Shown here: positions 11,373-20,681 of the stretch, one piece after another
How positions within the stretch are numbered: position 1 is the first letter of the stretch
Layout of the letters: each line of letters opens with the position of its first letter
Assembly (NCBI GenBank): GCA_024707265.1
Contig: JANQAB010000003.1
Span: forward strand, 186,001 to 250,000
Direction: 5' to 3'
Source of the DNA: Sporocytophaga sp.
Lineage (GTDB): Bacteria > Bacteroidota > Bacteroidia > Cytophagales > Cytophagaceae
Length of the DNA: 64,000 bases
The notes under the pieces: generated by a model
The model's input: the letters and a program-made list of their open reading frames with translations, nothing else
Told to the model about the DNA's origin: nothing
The model's database searches: none
Made by a program: the position numbers and the translations under genes

Positions 11373-11533
11373 AAAATTTATTTTACCTGGAAATGAGTTA
11401 TAAATCAGACCTAATTTTAAAAAATTAAGACTTTGAGTATTCAACTTTTGACCCATGCAACGTCGATATAAAAAAGTTATAAATCATTATAATTAAGATA
11501 TATATTTTAAAATTAAATAAGCTATAAAAATGT

Positions 11534-12808
11534 TTAAATTTTTTGGGGTTGTAACTCTTCTTTTTCTTCGATCCTGTCGAATCTTGACAGCTTAAGCCCA
11601 TACAGCGCGATGTAGAAGTAGCAGACAATCACAATCAGGAATGCGATTTTATAACTCACATATGAGAAGTTAATTACATTGAACGGAATGATAGCTCCTC
11701 CCACAATAGACATAATAAGAACTGATGATCCGTCTTCAGAGAATTTACCAAGTCCGTTTACACCTAGAGTAAATATAGCAGGAAACAGTATTGAATTAAA
11801 CAGCCCGACTGCGACTATCATCCAGAAAGAAATTATCCCTCCGGTTATCACAGATAGTACAACCAATAGTATAGACATTCCGGCACAAATTCCCACAGAC
11901 TTTCTAAGGCTGGTCTGTTGCAACAAAAAGCTGCCCACAAAACGGCCAACCATTGCAGCACCCCAGTAGTAGCTTACTGTATCTTTTGAAAAATCTGTCA
12001 GGTAATTTCCCAATGCCACTTCTGCACCTACATACGCAAATATGGCAAAAGCTCCCAATCTAAGCTGAGGAAAGTGCATCACGTGACGTCTTCTGATCTG
12101 AGGCATCTTATTCGCCGGTTCCACTCCGGATGTATCGATCTGCGGTATTTGTACAAAAAACAGGTATACCGCATACATCGTCATTCCTATGGCTACAAAT
12201 AAATATGGATAATGTACATAAGGTGCTTCTATTAAAAATCTGTCAGCACTTGAAATCAGATTTTTTGATTCCGACGGAAGATCAATCATCATCCATAAAA
12301 TAGGAGAAGCAAGAATAGGAGCAAGAAATGCTCCAAGTGAATTAAAAGCCTGCATCAATACAAGGCGACTAGCGGCGGTTTTGATATTTGCTTTTAACAA
12401 TAAGTTTTTCCACAATACAATATATAGGTTGGCTCCTACCTGCAATATTGTAATACCTGCAGCCTGCATAAATAGCGCTGCCAGAAAGCATTCAAAATTT
12501 CTGAAATAAACTGCAAGAAAAAAGGTAATACATCCAAGGCAGGACAGTACCCAACCTACCATGATTCCTTTTTTATATCCGATTTTTGAAATTAGGTTTC
12601 CCGCCTGCAATGACACAACCAGATAAGTAGTAAAGAAAGTAAGATTAATTAGTGTAGAAAGTGAATAATTTAAATTAAAGATGTAGGCCAGATAATCTTT
12701 ATAGACAAAATTAAGATTTGTGATAAAGCCCCACATTAAAAAAAGAACGCCGAATGAAATTAATATTTGCAGGTTCTTACCTTTAAAACTATTACTACTA
12801 TTTTCCAT
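11534..12808 (-). CDS. Sugar MFS transporter, FucP/GluP-like family
   Basis: A 424-residue polytopic inner-membrane protein with about 12 hydrophobic segments. Family features are GVLFLMWGFITNLN near the N terminus, the loop after helix 2 with KIGYKKGIMVGW, and LQVGANLY in the middle. These resemble the fucose/glucose/galactose:proton symporters. Its start overlaps the end of the GH13 gene by 11 bases, so the two are translationally coupled and probably act on the same sugars. The exact sugar is not readable. Confidence 0.88.
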   Translation of the reverse strand: MENSSNSFKGKNLQILISFGVLFLMWGFITNLNFVYKDYLAYIFNLNYSLSTLINLTFFTTYLVVSLQAGNLISKIGYKKGIMVGWVLSCLGCITFFLAVYFRNFECFLAALFMQAAGITILQVGANLYIVLWKNLLLKANIKTAASRLVLMQAFNSLGAFLAPILASPILWMMIDLPSESKNLISSADRFLIEAPYVHYPYLFVAIGMTMYAVYLFFVQIPQIDTSGVEPANKMPQIRRRHVMHFPQLRLGAFAIFAYVGAEVALGNYLTDFSKDTVSYYWGAAMVGRFVGSFLLQQTSLRKSVGICAGMSILLVVLSVITGGIISFWMIVAVGLFNSILFPAIFTLGVNGLGKFSEDGSSVLIMSIVGGAIIPFNVINFSYVSYKIAFLIVIVCYFYIALYGLKLSRFDRIEEKEELQPQKI

Positions 12809-14429
12809 TAATTTTCTTTAAGATCAAAATTTCAAATGGCTCCAACTCTACAGCTATGCCTGAGTCTTTTCCCTCTGTCTTTACTTCGAAAAATTTGTTG
12901 TTTGAATCTGAAGAAGTGCTTTTGATTTTTTCGAAAGCCCCAGAATACGTTTCCTTCTCAGGTCTTACGAGTCCATTTATCTTTTTGTTTGAAGAAAAAT
13001 TACAAATAATCAGCATCAATTCAGACTCATACGTTCTTGAAAATGCTAATATACTTTTTTTATTACCGTATTTTACTTCAGTTGTTAATTCAAGAACTTC
13101 CAGTACTTCAAATCTTCCTTTGCTTAACGCTGTATATTGCTTTCGTATGTTACTAAACTCCTGAATTTTTTTAAAGTAAAAATTGTCCTGCCCAAAGAGG
13201 TCTTCAGATTGATTATCAAGCGCAAACATGCATTCTCTGACTGCATCATCTGTCTTCCCCCGACCACCTAGCCCTTGTTCTGTTCCATAGTACAAGCATG
13301 GAATTCCCGGAAAGCAGAACAAAAATCCTATACCAAGTTCAAACTGTTCATCAGAAAGACCTGCTGGAAAACGCTTTTTTATCTGCTGCCCCAACTGATC
13401 ATGATTGTCAAGGAAAGTAACCTTTGATTGTCCTCCGGAAAGTTTCTTTCTATGAGTCATCAGCTTTTTAAGCTGATCAGGATTTACATTTCCTCTAATC
13501 ATTTCAGGTACTAAGAAATGAAGAGGAAAATCTATTACAGCATTCAGTGCGGGAATTTCATCCAAAAATTCCTGTGCCAACTCATCCCCTGATGCCACCT
13601 CAGCAAAAAGAAAAAAATCCCGATGACCTGCTTTCTCTGTATAATCTCTTATACTTTCGACAAATCGCTTTAAGGCAGGTATCCCAAAATGCTTAGCGGC
13701 ATCAATACGGAACCCATCCACTCCAGTTTCTTTTATCCAGTAAATATAAATTGAAGCCAAAATTTCCGAAACTTTGAGGGCTTCCTGTGAATGATCATTT
13801 TTGAAGCTTTTCAGCTCAAAGATATCACCTTCCAGCGTTTCCGGGTATTCGTCAAAGTTGATGATGCTACCTCTTCTGTTGTATAAACCTGGATTCCTAA
13901 ATTCTATAGGAACTGGCCACTCCCGTGACTTCCAGGTCCCAAACGTATAAGCTTTACCCTTATTATATGGAGTGGAAGATTCTTTATAGTGCCAGGTATC
14001 TCCGGAGTGATTCACCACCACATCCATTATCACTCTAAGGCCTTTTTTATGGCATTCATCAACCAGTAATTTCAAATCTTCCAAAGAACCGAATCGAGGA
14101 TCTACCTTTAAAAAATTCCGGATAGCATATCCATGGTATCTGTTATCATTTTCAAGAAATGGGCTTAACCAGATAGCAGTGCAGCCTAGGCCTTTTATAT
14201 AATCAAGTTTAAGTAAAACTCCTTTGAGATTGCCGCCACAAAAGGATTTCAGCTTTTCTTCATCACCAAAACCTGATCCTGAGGTAACTGAAGTTCTGTT
14301 CTGGCCGTCATGAAAACGATCCAACATAAGGAAATAAATAATTTCATCATCCCAGCTTCTGGAAATTGCTGATGGATTTCCAAACGATACTTCAGAATCC
14401 AGCTGTGTTATAGAAATTATTTTTTCCAT
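12798..14429 (-). CDS. GH13 alpha-amylase-family glycoside hydrolase, cytosolic
   Basis: A 543-residue retaining alpha-glucan enzyme. All four GH13 regions are visible: DVVVNH (136-141), GFRIDAAKH with nucleophile Asp243 and Arg241, FLFAEVAS with acid/base Glu277, and FLDNHD with Asp344. There is no signal peptide, so it probably acts in the cytoplasm on maltodextrins or a related alpha-glucoside brought in by the coupled MFS transporter. A beta-sandwich C-terminal domain closes the chain. The precise activity (amylase, cyclomaltodextrinase or glucosyltransferase type) cannot be decided here. Confidence 0.93.
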   Translation of the reverse strand: MEKIISITQLDSEVSFGNPSAISRSWDDEIIYFLMLDRFHDGQNRTSVTSGSGFGDEEKLKSFCGGNLKGVLLKLDYIKGLGCTAIWLSPFLENDNRYHGYAIRNFLKVDPRFGSLEDLKLLVDECHKKGLRVIMDVVVNHSGDTWHYKESSTPYNKGKAYTFGTWKSREWPVPIEFRNPGLYNRRGSIINFDEYPETLEGDIFELKSFKNDHSQEALKVSEILASIYIYWIKETGVDGFRIDAAKHFGIPALKRFVESIRDYTEKAGHRDFFLFAEVASGDELAQEFLDEIPALNAVIDFPLHFLVPEMIRGNVNPDQLKKLMTHRKKLSGGQSKVTFLDNHDQLGQQIKKRFPAGLSDEQFELGIGFLFCFPGIPCLYYGTEQGLGGRGKTDDAVRECMFALDNQSEDLFGQDNFYFKKIQEFSNIRKQYTALSKGRFEVLEVLELTTEVKYGNKKSILAFSRTYESELMLIICNFSSNKKINGLVRPEKETYSGAFEKIKSTSSDSNNKFFEVKTEGKDSGIAVELEPFEILILKKINGK

Positions 14430-14626
14430 TTTATCCCCAGGAACATCTCTCTCTCAGTTCCAAGTAATTTGAGCGAAAGTAATATCTATGTTTATATTTT
14501 AAAACATGAGATTCCACTTTTTCCTAATTAAAATTTACAAGAAAAAGTTATGATTGATTGAAACATATTAAACACAGCTTTATTGAACCCTATAAGAATC
14601 CTATAATAATGTTTTAAAGAGAAGTC

Positions 14627-14654
14627 AAAAAAAAAGCGGGTTAATTAACCCGCT
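14627..14654 (-). terminator. Rho-independent terminator overlapping the epimerase stop codon
   Basis: A perfect palindrome AGCGGGTTAATTAACCCGCT (14635-14654) is followed on the minus strand by eight U. The epimerase stop TAA lies in the centre of the hairpin, so the last codons form the stem. Confidence 0.85.
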
Positions 14655-15595
14655 GTAACTGATGAAAGTGAATTGAATGCAAATCTGTCTTTAAACTCAA
14701 GTAAGTCCTGTTTCAGATCACTTTCCTGTACTTTATAATACGCATCCAGTTTTGATTCCGGATTTACCTTTAATTCTCTAAGTGCAAGATGCTGGTTGAT
14801 AAAAAGGAATTCAAGATCAGGGTATATTTCTTTCAAAATATCTACCAAATCTAGTATTTCAACATTCTTATCAGTCAGGTTATAAATGTCAGATGGTACT
14901 TTTAATGTTCTCAACTGAACCAATGCATCCACAACTTTTTTCACATGAATAAAGGATCTTGCCTGCTTTCCTGATCCGTGAATGGAAATCCTGTTGTTAA
15001 AATTCGCATCAAACATAAATCTGTTGATTACAGAATCAAAGCGAATTGCAGGGGTATAACCATATACATTTCCTCCTCTAAGGATAACTGTTTCGATTTT
15101 TTTACTAAGACGTTGTACATGCTGTTCTGCTCTCAGTTTCGAAATACTATAGAAGGTTTTAGGATTTGGCTCAGTAGTTTCGTCTGCCAGGTTCTTAGAA
15201 GAACCATAAACTGAAGTACTGCTCAGGTAGATAAATTTTGAAACCCTTTTGGTTTCCTCCACCGCATAGACAAGCTCTGCCGTTCCCCAGTTATTAACCT
15301 GCTCGAAAAAGTGAGAATCGATGTTGGAGAAAGGAGTAGAAACTCTTGCTGCAAGGTGATATACGACATCTATATCTTTCAGAACTTTTTTAATTTTTCT
15401 GGTATCCAGAATATCACCAAACTCAAACTTTACTTTATCTCCTCCAATTCTGTTACTGCTGCTGGTAAAAAGATTATAATTTTCTCTTCCCAGGTTGTCA
15501 TATACGATGACTTTTTCAACATTCTTATCCTGGCTAAGCTGATAAACCAGTTCCGACCCAATATAGCCGGCCCCACCTGTTACTAATACATTCAT
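14645..15595 (-). CDS. NAD-dependent epimerase/dehydratase (extended SDR)
   Basis: A 316-residue sugar-nucleotide-type SDR. It has the Rossmann motif TGGAGYIG (6-13), the acidic residue for NAD(H) in VIVYDN, HLAARVS, LSSTSVYG and the catalytic YSISK (Y-x-x-x-K). LRGGNVYG and HVKKVVDAL are also typical of UDP/dTDP-sugar epimerases or dehydratases. It follows the APS-reductase-like gene with a four-base ATGA overlap. The substrate is unknown; the pairing with a sulfite-producing enzyme leaves a sulfosugar role possible, but this is only inference. Confidence 0.88.
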   Translation of the reverse strand: MNVLVTGGAGYIGSELVYQLSQDKNVEKVIVYDNLGRENYNLFTSSSNRIGGDKVKFEFGDILDTRKIKKVLKDIDVVYHLAARVSTPFSNIDSHFFEQVNNWGTAELVYAVEETKRVSKFIYLSSTSVYGSSKNLADETTEPNPKTFYSISKLRAEQHVQRLSKKIETVILRGGNVYGYTPAIRFDSVINRFMFDANFNNRISIHGSGKQARSFIHVKKVVDALVQLRTLKVPSDIYNLTDKNVEILDLVDILKEIYPDLEFLFINQHLALRELKVNPESKLDAYYKVQESDLKQDLLEFKDRFAFNSLSSVTAG

Positions 15596-16257
15596 TGCTT
15601 ATTTATTAAATCAGTATTCAAACCACATTCTGTTTTCTTTAAGCCGAACCATCTTCCCTCTCTCGAGTAGGATTCCAGATCAAACTTTCTTGTACACGGC
15701 TCACAGCCTATACTCAGATAACCTTTGGCTTCAAGAGGATGCCTTGGTAATTTATGTTCTTTAATATACAATTCAATCATCTTGGTTGTCCAGTCCAGCA
15801 TAGGATGAAAACGAACTGTATTGTGAGGGGCGCTCTCTTCTACATTAAATGCTTTTCTCACCGCACTTTGATCACCGCGCACTCCATTAATCCATATATC
15901 CTTTTCAGCTAAAACCGGCTCCAGTGGCTGGGTTTTATTCAGGAAGCAGCAAAAATCGGGATCTGATGCAAATAGCAATCTGCCATTAGCATCTTTTTGC
16001 ATATGGCGCGGTGTAAATGAACTTACTTCCTGAATATTCAGATTCATTAATTCCGCCAGCTGATCTCTGTATTCTACAGTCTCCGGAAAATGATATCCGG
16101 TATTAATAAAGTATACAGGTATCGTATTGTCAATTTTGCTGAGAATATGCAAAAGCACAATACTGTGAGTCTGAAAAGAAGAAGTCGTGAACAACTTCAG
16201 ATCCTTCTGAAGGTATTCGTTTATCTTAATTTTTATTGATTCTATATCCACGGCCAA
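15592..16257 (-). CDS. cysH: Phosphoadenylyl/adenylyl-sulfate reductase, APS-type with 4Fe-4S cluster
   Basis: Reduces activated sulfate to sulfite in the cytoplasm (221 residues). The cluster cysteines of the APS-reductase type are all present: FCCF (Cys103-104) and IGCEPC (Cys185, Cys188). The catalytic C-terminal Cys is in KKTECGL (Cys211). The nucleotide-binding TTSSFQTHS and INTGYHFPET segments fit the family. The double Cys plus CxxC predicts APS rather than PAPS as substrate. No sulfurylase (cysDN) or sulfite reductase gene is nearby. Its end overlaps the epimerase start by four bases. Confidence 0.9.
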   Translation of the reverse strand: MAVDIESIKIKINEYLQKDLKLFTTSSFQTHSIVLLHILSKIDNTIPVYFINTGYHFPETVEYRDQLAELMNLNIQEVSSFTPRHMQKDANGRLLFASDPDFCCFLNKTQPLEPVLAEKDIWINGVRGDQSAVRKAFNVEESAPHNTVRFHPMLDWTTKMIELYIKEHKLPRHPLEAKGYLSIGCEPCTRKFDLESYSREGRWFGLKKTECGLNTDLINKQ

Positions 16258-16520
16258 CCAAATTTTATTCTGTGAATTTATAAATTACTGGCAATTAAAA
16301 GAATTTTATTAAAGTTTTTTTTGCAAAAACCAAAAAAAATTCTTCAATAGAAGCTTATAAAGATTTATTAGAGTATCTTTATGGACCAAAATAATTACAA
16401 TAAATGATCCAAGACTAACATTTCGTTAAAGATAGGAACAAAATCACGTTTTTCCTGATTCCGGAATTCCGAGATTTAAATTCTAATTATATTTTGCGTA
16501 AATTCATATAACCGTTAAAC

Positions 16521-16931
16521 ATGAAAACTGCCGTCTACAGAAAAGAACATTTTAATGCCGCTCACAGGCTATTTGTTCCTGAATGGTCTAAAGAAGACAA
16601 TGACGCTTTATTTGGAAAATGTAACAATCCGAATTTTCATGGACATAATTATGAGGTAATTCTTAAAGTCATCGGAGAAACTAATCCTATAACAGGATAC
16701 GTTATAGACATGAAATTTTTAAGTGATCTGGTACAGGAGCACGTAATTAAAAAATTTGACCACAAAAACCTGAATCTTGATACTGAGGAATTTAGAAACC
16801 TCAATCCAACTGCTGAAAATATTGCGATGGTAATCTGGACAAAACTCAGGGATAAAATTGATAAAAAGTACGATCTTAAGGTAATTTTATATGAAACAGA
16901 AAGGAACTTTGTTGAATACCCAGCTGATTAA
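16521..16931 (+). CDS. queD: 6-pyruvoyl-tetrahydropterin synthase / 6-carboxytetrahydropterin synthase (QueD-like)
   Basis: A 136-residue T-fold enzyme that converts dihydroneopterin triphosphate, the FolE product. Zinc ligands are His15 in HFNAAHR and His40/His42 in FHGHNY; the catalytic Cys is Cys34 in GKCNNPN. The conserved YVIDMKFL and FDHKNLN segments follow. The next gene, folE, overlaps its last 41 bases, so both steps are made together. Sequence alone does not separate the queuosine role (QueD) from a pterin role (PTPS). Confidence 0.88.
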   Translation: MKTAVYRKEHFNAAHRLFVPEWSKEDNDALFGKCNNPNFHGHNYEVILKVIGETNPITGYVIDMKFLSDLVQEHVIKKFDHKNLNLDTEEFRNLNPTAENIAMVIWTKLRDKIDKKYDLKVILYETERNFVEYPAD

Positions 16932-17583
16932 AGACCTGACTATTGAGGAGATTGGAGACGATCATGTACCTGGGTCTTATGAAACGCCGTTAAGATCAGA
17001 TGCCTTTGAGATGAGCGATGAAGTTAAAATGCAGCTTATTGAAAATCATTTCAGAGAAATTATGACCATTATGGGTATGGACCTTACCGACGATAGTTTA
17101 AAAGGTACTCCCAAAAGAGTGGCTAAAATGTTCATCAAAGAGGTATTTAGCGGTCTGAACCCTGAAAACAGACCTAAAATAAAACTCTTTGATAATAAAT
17201 TTAAATACAATGAAATGCTTGTGGAAAAAGATATTACCTTCTATTCCTATTGTGAGCATCACTTTGTACCCATTATTGGGAAAGCACACGTAGCCTACAT
17301 CAGTTCAGGCAAAGTTATAGGGCTTTCCAAAATCAACAGGATTGTTCAGTATTATTCAAAAAGGCCGCAGGTCCAAGAAAGACTTACTGTCCAGATTGCC
17401 AATGATCTGAAAGAAACACTGGAGACTGAAGATGTCGCTGTAATCATGGATGCAAGTCACCTTTGTGTTGCATCCAGAGGTGTAAGTGATACAAGCAGCA
17501 GAACAGTAACAGCTCATTATTCCGGCAAATTTAAGTTAGAAGCGATTAAGGCTGAATTCCTTAACCACGCAAAACAGGTTTAA
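16891..17583 (+). CDS. folE: GTP cyclohydrolase I
   Basis: Makes dihydroneopterin triphosphate from GTP for folate, pterin or queuosine synthesis (230 residues). Zinc ligands are Cys121 and His124 in YCEHHF, and Cys192 in HLCVASRG. The substrate loop GLSKINRIVQ and the QERLT segment are intact. The start used overlaps the upstream gene by 41 bases. It is preferred because residues 20-40 (IGDDHVPGSYETPLR) belong to the usual N-terminal region and no other ATG precedes them. A terminator follows. Confidence 0.95.
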   Translation: MKQKGTLLNTQLIKDLTIEEIGDDHVPGSYETPLRSDAFEMSDEVKMQLIENHFREIMTIMGMDLTDDSLKGTPKRVAKMFIKEVFSGLNPENRPKIKLFDNKFKYNEMLVEKDITFYSYCEHHFVPIIGKAHVAYISSGKVIGLSKINRIVQYYSKRPQVQERLTVQIANDLKETLETEDVAVIMDASHLCVASRGVSDTSSRTVTAHYSGKFKLEAIKAEFLNHAKQV

Positions 17584-17594
17584 TAAAGGAATCA

Positions 17595-17632
17595 GAAAGG
17601 AGAAATAAAACATGAAATTTATTTCTCCTTTC
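17595..17632 (+). terminator. Rho-independent terminator after folE
   Basis: GAAAGGAGAAATAAA pairs perfectly with TTTATTTCTCCTTTC across a loop of about 8 bases, 11 bases after the folE stop. The tail is only moderately T-rich. Confidence 0.75.
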
Positions 17633-17805
17633 CTTTAATAAGTTTTGAGCCTCTTATTTTCCATGTTCCAGCTCTTATTTTTCACTTTCAAGCTTTATAT
17701 GTAATTTTTAGATCGCTTTACATTTGCCTTCAATTCGATAAAAATATCTAAAAATTAGAGAATCAAGCATTTGCAGAAGTTCTCCCAATTTTATTATTTT
17801 GAAAA

Positions 17806-18255
17806 ATGAGGTTAGAAGATGAAATAAAACAAAAGGAATTCAAAAATGAATTTCAAAAAACCGGAGTCAACATCATTTTTACCTTCAATTGGCTTGATGC
17901 ACGGACAAGAAGCTTTTTGAAGAATTATGATCTGACTCCGCAGCAGTACAATATACTTCGCATTCTCCGAGGACAATACCCTAATCCATCCACTATCAAT
18001 CTATTAAAGGAAAGGATGCTCGATAAGATGTCTGATGCATCAAGACTGGTCGAAAGGTTGAGAGTTAAAGAACTTCTTGAGCGTAACCCTTCTTCTGAAG
18101 ACAGAAGATCTGTAAATATTCTAATTTCTCAAAAGGGGCTGGATTTACTGGCAGAAATTGATAAGAATTTTCATGAATATGAAAAGGTATTTAACTCACT
18201 CACTGTTGAAGACGCTACAATTTTAAATCAGCTATTGGATAAACTAAGAGATTAA
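17806..18255 (+). CDS. MarR-family winged-helix transcriptional regulator
   Basis: A 149-residue dimeric DNA-binding repressor type. The helix-turn-helix core is LTPQQYNILRILRGQ followed by the recognition-helix segment MSDASRLVERL. The wing is RNPSSEDRRSVNILIS with the typical DRR motif, and a C-terminal dimerisation helix follows. It is monocistronic and ends in a strong shared terminator. Ligand and targets are unknown. Confidence 0.92.
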   Translation: MRLEDEIKQKEFKNEFQKTGVNIIFTFNWLDARTRSFLKNYDLTPQQYNILRILRGQYPNPSTINLLKERMLDKMSDASRLVERLRVKELLERNPSSEDRRSVNILISQKGLDLLAEIDKNFHEYEKVFNSLTVEDATILNQLLDKLRD

Positions 18256-18297
18256 AAAAAACAGCTTCACAATGATATGTGAAGCTGTTTTTTTTAA
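18254..18297. terminator. Bidirectional terminator between the MarR gene and the DUF2188-like gene
   Basis: A perfect stem (ACAGCTTCACA / TGTGAAGCTGT, extended by an A8/T8 pairing) with a short loop gives a U-tract in both directions and serves both converging genes. Confidence 0.9.
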
Positions 18298-18307
18298 TAT
18301 TTTCAGT

Positions 18308-18754
18308 TTATTTTTCCGTTTTTACTCTCATCTTCCACCTTTCAGCATATTCATTTCTGACAGGAGGCTTTGTATAAACAGGGAAATTAACTTCAAAGCT
18401 CTCGCAGTCCAGAGTTTTATCAACATTATGAATAAACATCTTTATCTTGGCACTTTTGGCAAGTTTTCTTGCTCGGGCCAAAGCCAACGATTTACTTTCC
18501 TCTACAAACAATAACTTAGCATCCACATCACATACCCCCCATCCAGACATATGCGGTATAAGGTGTATGGAATATTTCTGAATTTTATTATTGTCTGCCA
18601 TAGTCAGATTTGCTTTTACTAAAGCCACCTCAAAACATAAATCCTTCTCAAATCCTTCCTCTATTAAACCATAAGCAAGTTTTAAAGCTTTTGCTTTTAT
18701 ATCTTGCTTTAAAAAATTATAAAGTGCCGGAATTTTATATTGTAGATTTTGCAT
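18308..18754 (-). CDS. Hypothetical protein with a DUF2188-like domain
   Basis: 148 residues, no signal peptide. The middle (about 70-112) has the DUF2188 pattern: WGVCDVDAKLLFVEESKS, then ALARARKLAKSAKIKMFIHN. That is an aromatic/valine start, a SK.EA-like helix and a strand ending in IHN. DUF2188 proteins have no firmly known function. The N-terminal 65 residues are not recognised. It converges on the MarR gene and shares its terminator. Confidence 0.75.
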   Translation of the reverse strand: MQNLQYKIPALYNFLKQDIKAKALKLAYGLIEEGFEKDLCFEVALVKANLTMADNNKIQKYSIHLIPHMSGWGVCDVDAKLLFVEESKSLALARARKLAKSAKIKMFIHNVDKTLDCESFEVNFPVYTKPPVRNEYAERWKMRVKTEK

Positions 18755-19051
18755 AGAACTAGGGGGTTAGAAATTTGGATCAATTATTAAACCCCAAAAA
18801 ATAGCAATATGTTTATATTTTTTTTTTCATAATTGAGTTATAATAATTACTCTATATCAGTTACTTTTTCCTAGAAATAAAAATTAAGCATGGAATAGTA
18901 ATCGAAAAATAGCAGATTTGTACAAAAGCAAGACAAAAAATATATTTAACCTAATATTCTAATTACTAAATAATTTAAGGTTTTACCCTTACTTTTTTTT
19001 ATATTTATAATTAAAGCAGGTTACAATATGCTTATCTAAAGTATATAAACT

Positions 19052-19594
19052 ATGAAAGATAGTGAGATCTTAGAGAAGATAAAGAAACGAGATGAATCTG
19101 CACTAGACTATCTTTATAAAAAGAACTATAAAATGATGGTTAAAATGATCATCAGAAATAATGGTTCTGAAGAAGAAGCCAAGGACATATTTCAGGATGC
19201 CTTGATTGTAGTCTGGCAAAAAGCATTTTCACCAGAATTTGTTTTATCTTCTAAACTTAGTACTTACATATATAGTATCTGCCAGAACCTCTGGAGGAAA
19301 GAGCTTGAAAGAAAAAGTAGGCTTACAGGGGAACAACCGGTTGAAAAAGGTGAAAGTTATGACCTTGACAAACAGGAAAGGGCAAATATTATCAACAAGT
19401 GTATTGAAGACCTTGGAGAAACGTGTCGGAAAATTCTGACATACTATTATTTCGATGATCTTTCAATGAACGATATTGCTGAAAAACTTGGTTTTGCCAA
19501 TGCTGATACAGCAAAGACAAAAAAATACAAGTGTAAAAAAGAGTTAGATAATAAAATTAAATCTTTATATACCGCTAAAGATTTTTTGGACTAA
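19052..19594 (+). CDS. ECF-type RNA polymerase sigma factor
   Basis: A 180-residue sigma-70-family factor. Region 2 is visible as MIIRNNGSEEEAKDIFQDALIVVWQKA. Region 4 is in the C-terminal half (CRKILTYYYFDDLSMNDIAEKLGF), with a helix-turn-helix for the -35 element. The 297 bases upstream hold no gene. The next gene starts one base after the stop and encodes a membrane protein, the usual anti-sigma arrangement. Target promoters are unknown. Confidence 0.93.
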   Translation: MKDSEILEKIKKRDESALDYLYKKNYKMMVKMIIRNNGSEEEAKDIFQDALIVVWQKAFSPEFVLSSKLSTYIYSICQNLWRKELERKSRLTGEQPVEKGESYDLDKQERANIINKCIEDLGETCRKILTYYYFDDLSMNDIAEKLGFANADTAKTKKYKCKKELDNKIKSLYTAKDFLD

Positions 19595-19595
19595 T

Positions 19596-20498
19596 ATGGA
19601 CAACACCTTTTACAGTCAGGACAAAATAGACGATTTCCTTTCGGGGAAACTATCTGGGACCGAAAAGCTCATGTTCGAAGAACACATGACTAAAGACCCT
19701 TTGATTAGTAATGAGCTTAAACTTCAGGAGGAAATAATCAACCACCTGAAAGGTCAGAGGAAAGCTGAATTAAAAGCCCGTCTGGATAATATCAATGTGG
19801 CAGCTACTTCATACACCGGCTTAAAAATAGCCGCTGGAATTGTAAGTACCATACTACTCAGCACAACTCTGTATTTTACTTTATTCAATAAACCTGCAGA
19901 ACAAATTGCTTTAACTCAACAATCTGCAGATCATCCGACAAGTATAACCTCTGCTGAAGAATTTATTCCGCAATCAGAAACTGAAGTCATTACTTCCGAA
20001 ACACCTGCTGTTGCTGGTCCAGCTTTGGAGAGAGAAAATAAAATTGAAATAAAGAGAGAATCAAGAATTGCTCAGCTGAAAAAACAACCTGCTGTAGTTG
20101 AAGAGAATTCTGAAAATCAACACTTTACCAATACTTCAGAACCAAATTTTTCTGGTTTTGAAAGTGAAGATTTTATTACTGAAAATTCCGTTCAACCTCA
20201 AAAAGGCGAAATACAAGGAAGCGATGCTGCAAAGCTTGATAACATTTCAGTGAAAATAGCTAAGAAGAAAAACAAAGACTTTCATTACCAATTCTTCAGC
20301 AACAAACTTTTCCTATATGGGAAATTTGATGAAAAGCCGTACGAAATACTTGAGCTGAACAGCAAAGGTGGCAGAGAATTATACCTTAAATATGAAGGAA
20401 GCTACTTCTCTCTGAAATCAAATCAGATTGATATTGTACCGCTAAAAGAAATTCATGACAAAGACATCACAAGAGAATTGGAGTCTTTAAAAAAGTAA
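19596..20498 (+). CDS. Putative membrane anti-sigma factor
   Basis: A 300-residue protein with a short cytosolic N-terminal part (about 1-72: FYSQDKIDDFLSGKLSG...), one transmembrane helix (about 74-95) and a long extracytoplasmic tail rich in Glu, Ser and Thr (about 96-215). A small folded C-terminal domain follows (about 225-300). The order and one-base spacing after the ECF sigma gene support an anti-sigma role. The zinc-finger HxxxCxxC motif is absent, so it is not a ZAS-type anti-sigma. The call rests mainly on context. Confidence 0.72.
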   Translation: MDNTFYSQDKIDDFLSGKLSGTEKLMFEEHMTKDPLISNELKLQEEIINHLKGQRKAELKARLDNINVAATSYTGLKIAAGIVSTILLSTTLYFTLFNKPAEQIALTQQSADHPTSITSAEEFIPQSETEVITSETPAVAGPALERENKIEIKRESRIAQLKKQPAVVEENSENQHFTNTSEPNFSGFESEDFITENSVQPQKGEIQGSDAAKLDNISVKIAKKKNKDFHYQFFSNKLFLYGKFDEKPYEILELNSKGGRELYLKYEGSYFSLKSNQIDIVPLKEIHDKDITRELESLKK

Positions 20499-20520
20499 AA
20501 AACTAATTATCAATACTTTG

Positions 20521-20575
20521 AAGGACTTTATTCCTGTGACAGCCAAACAGGAATAAAGTCCTTTTATTTTTTATC
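20521..20575 (+). terminator. Rho-independent terminator after the sigma/anti-sigma pair
   Basis: AAGGACTTTATTCCTGT pairs perfectly with ACAGGAATAAAGTCCTT over a nine-base loop, followed by a T-rich tail (TTATTTTTT). Confidence 0.92.
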
Positions 20576-20661
20576 CCCTTTCCCCTGAAGATGTTTTGAG
20601 AAATTCCATAAATAAAGTTAAAAAGCCGCATTCTGAACTTCGGTTATAAGATTTATTCTAG

Positions 20662-20669
20662 TAAATTTG
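20662..20669 (+). promoter_or_regulatory. ftsX: Bacteroidetes -7 element ahead of ftsX
   Basis: TAAATTTG matches TAnnTTTG and lies 12 bases before the ftsX start codon, so the leader would be very short. No clear -33 TTTG was found at the right distance. Confidence 0.4.
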
Positions 20670-20681
20670 CTCACCTTAGAT

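Noticed and set aside
20667-20681. TTG start for ftsX
   Set aside because: The ATG at 20682 fits FtsX better, and the TTG is part of the -7 promoter element.
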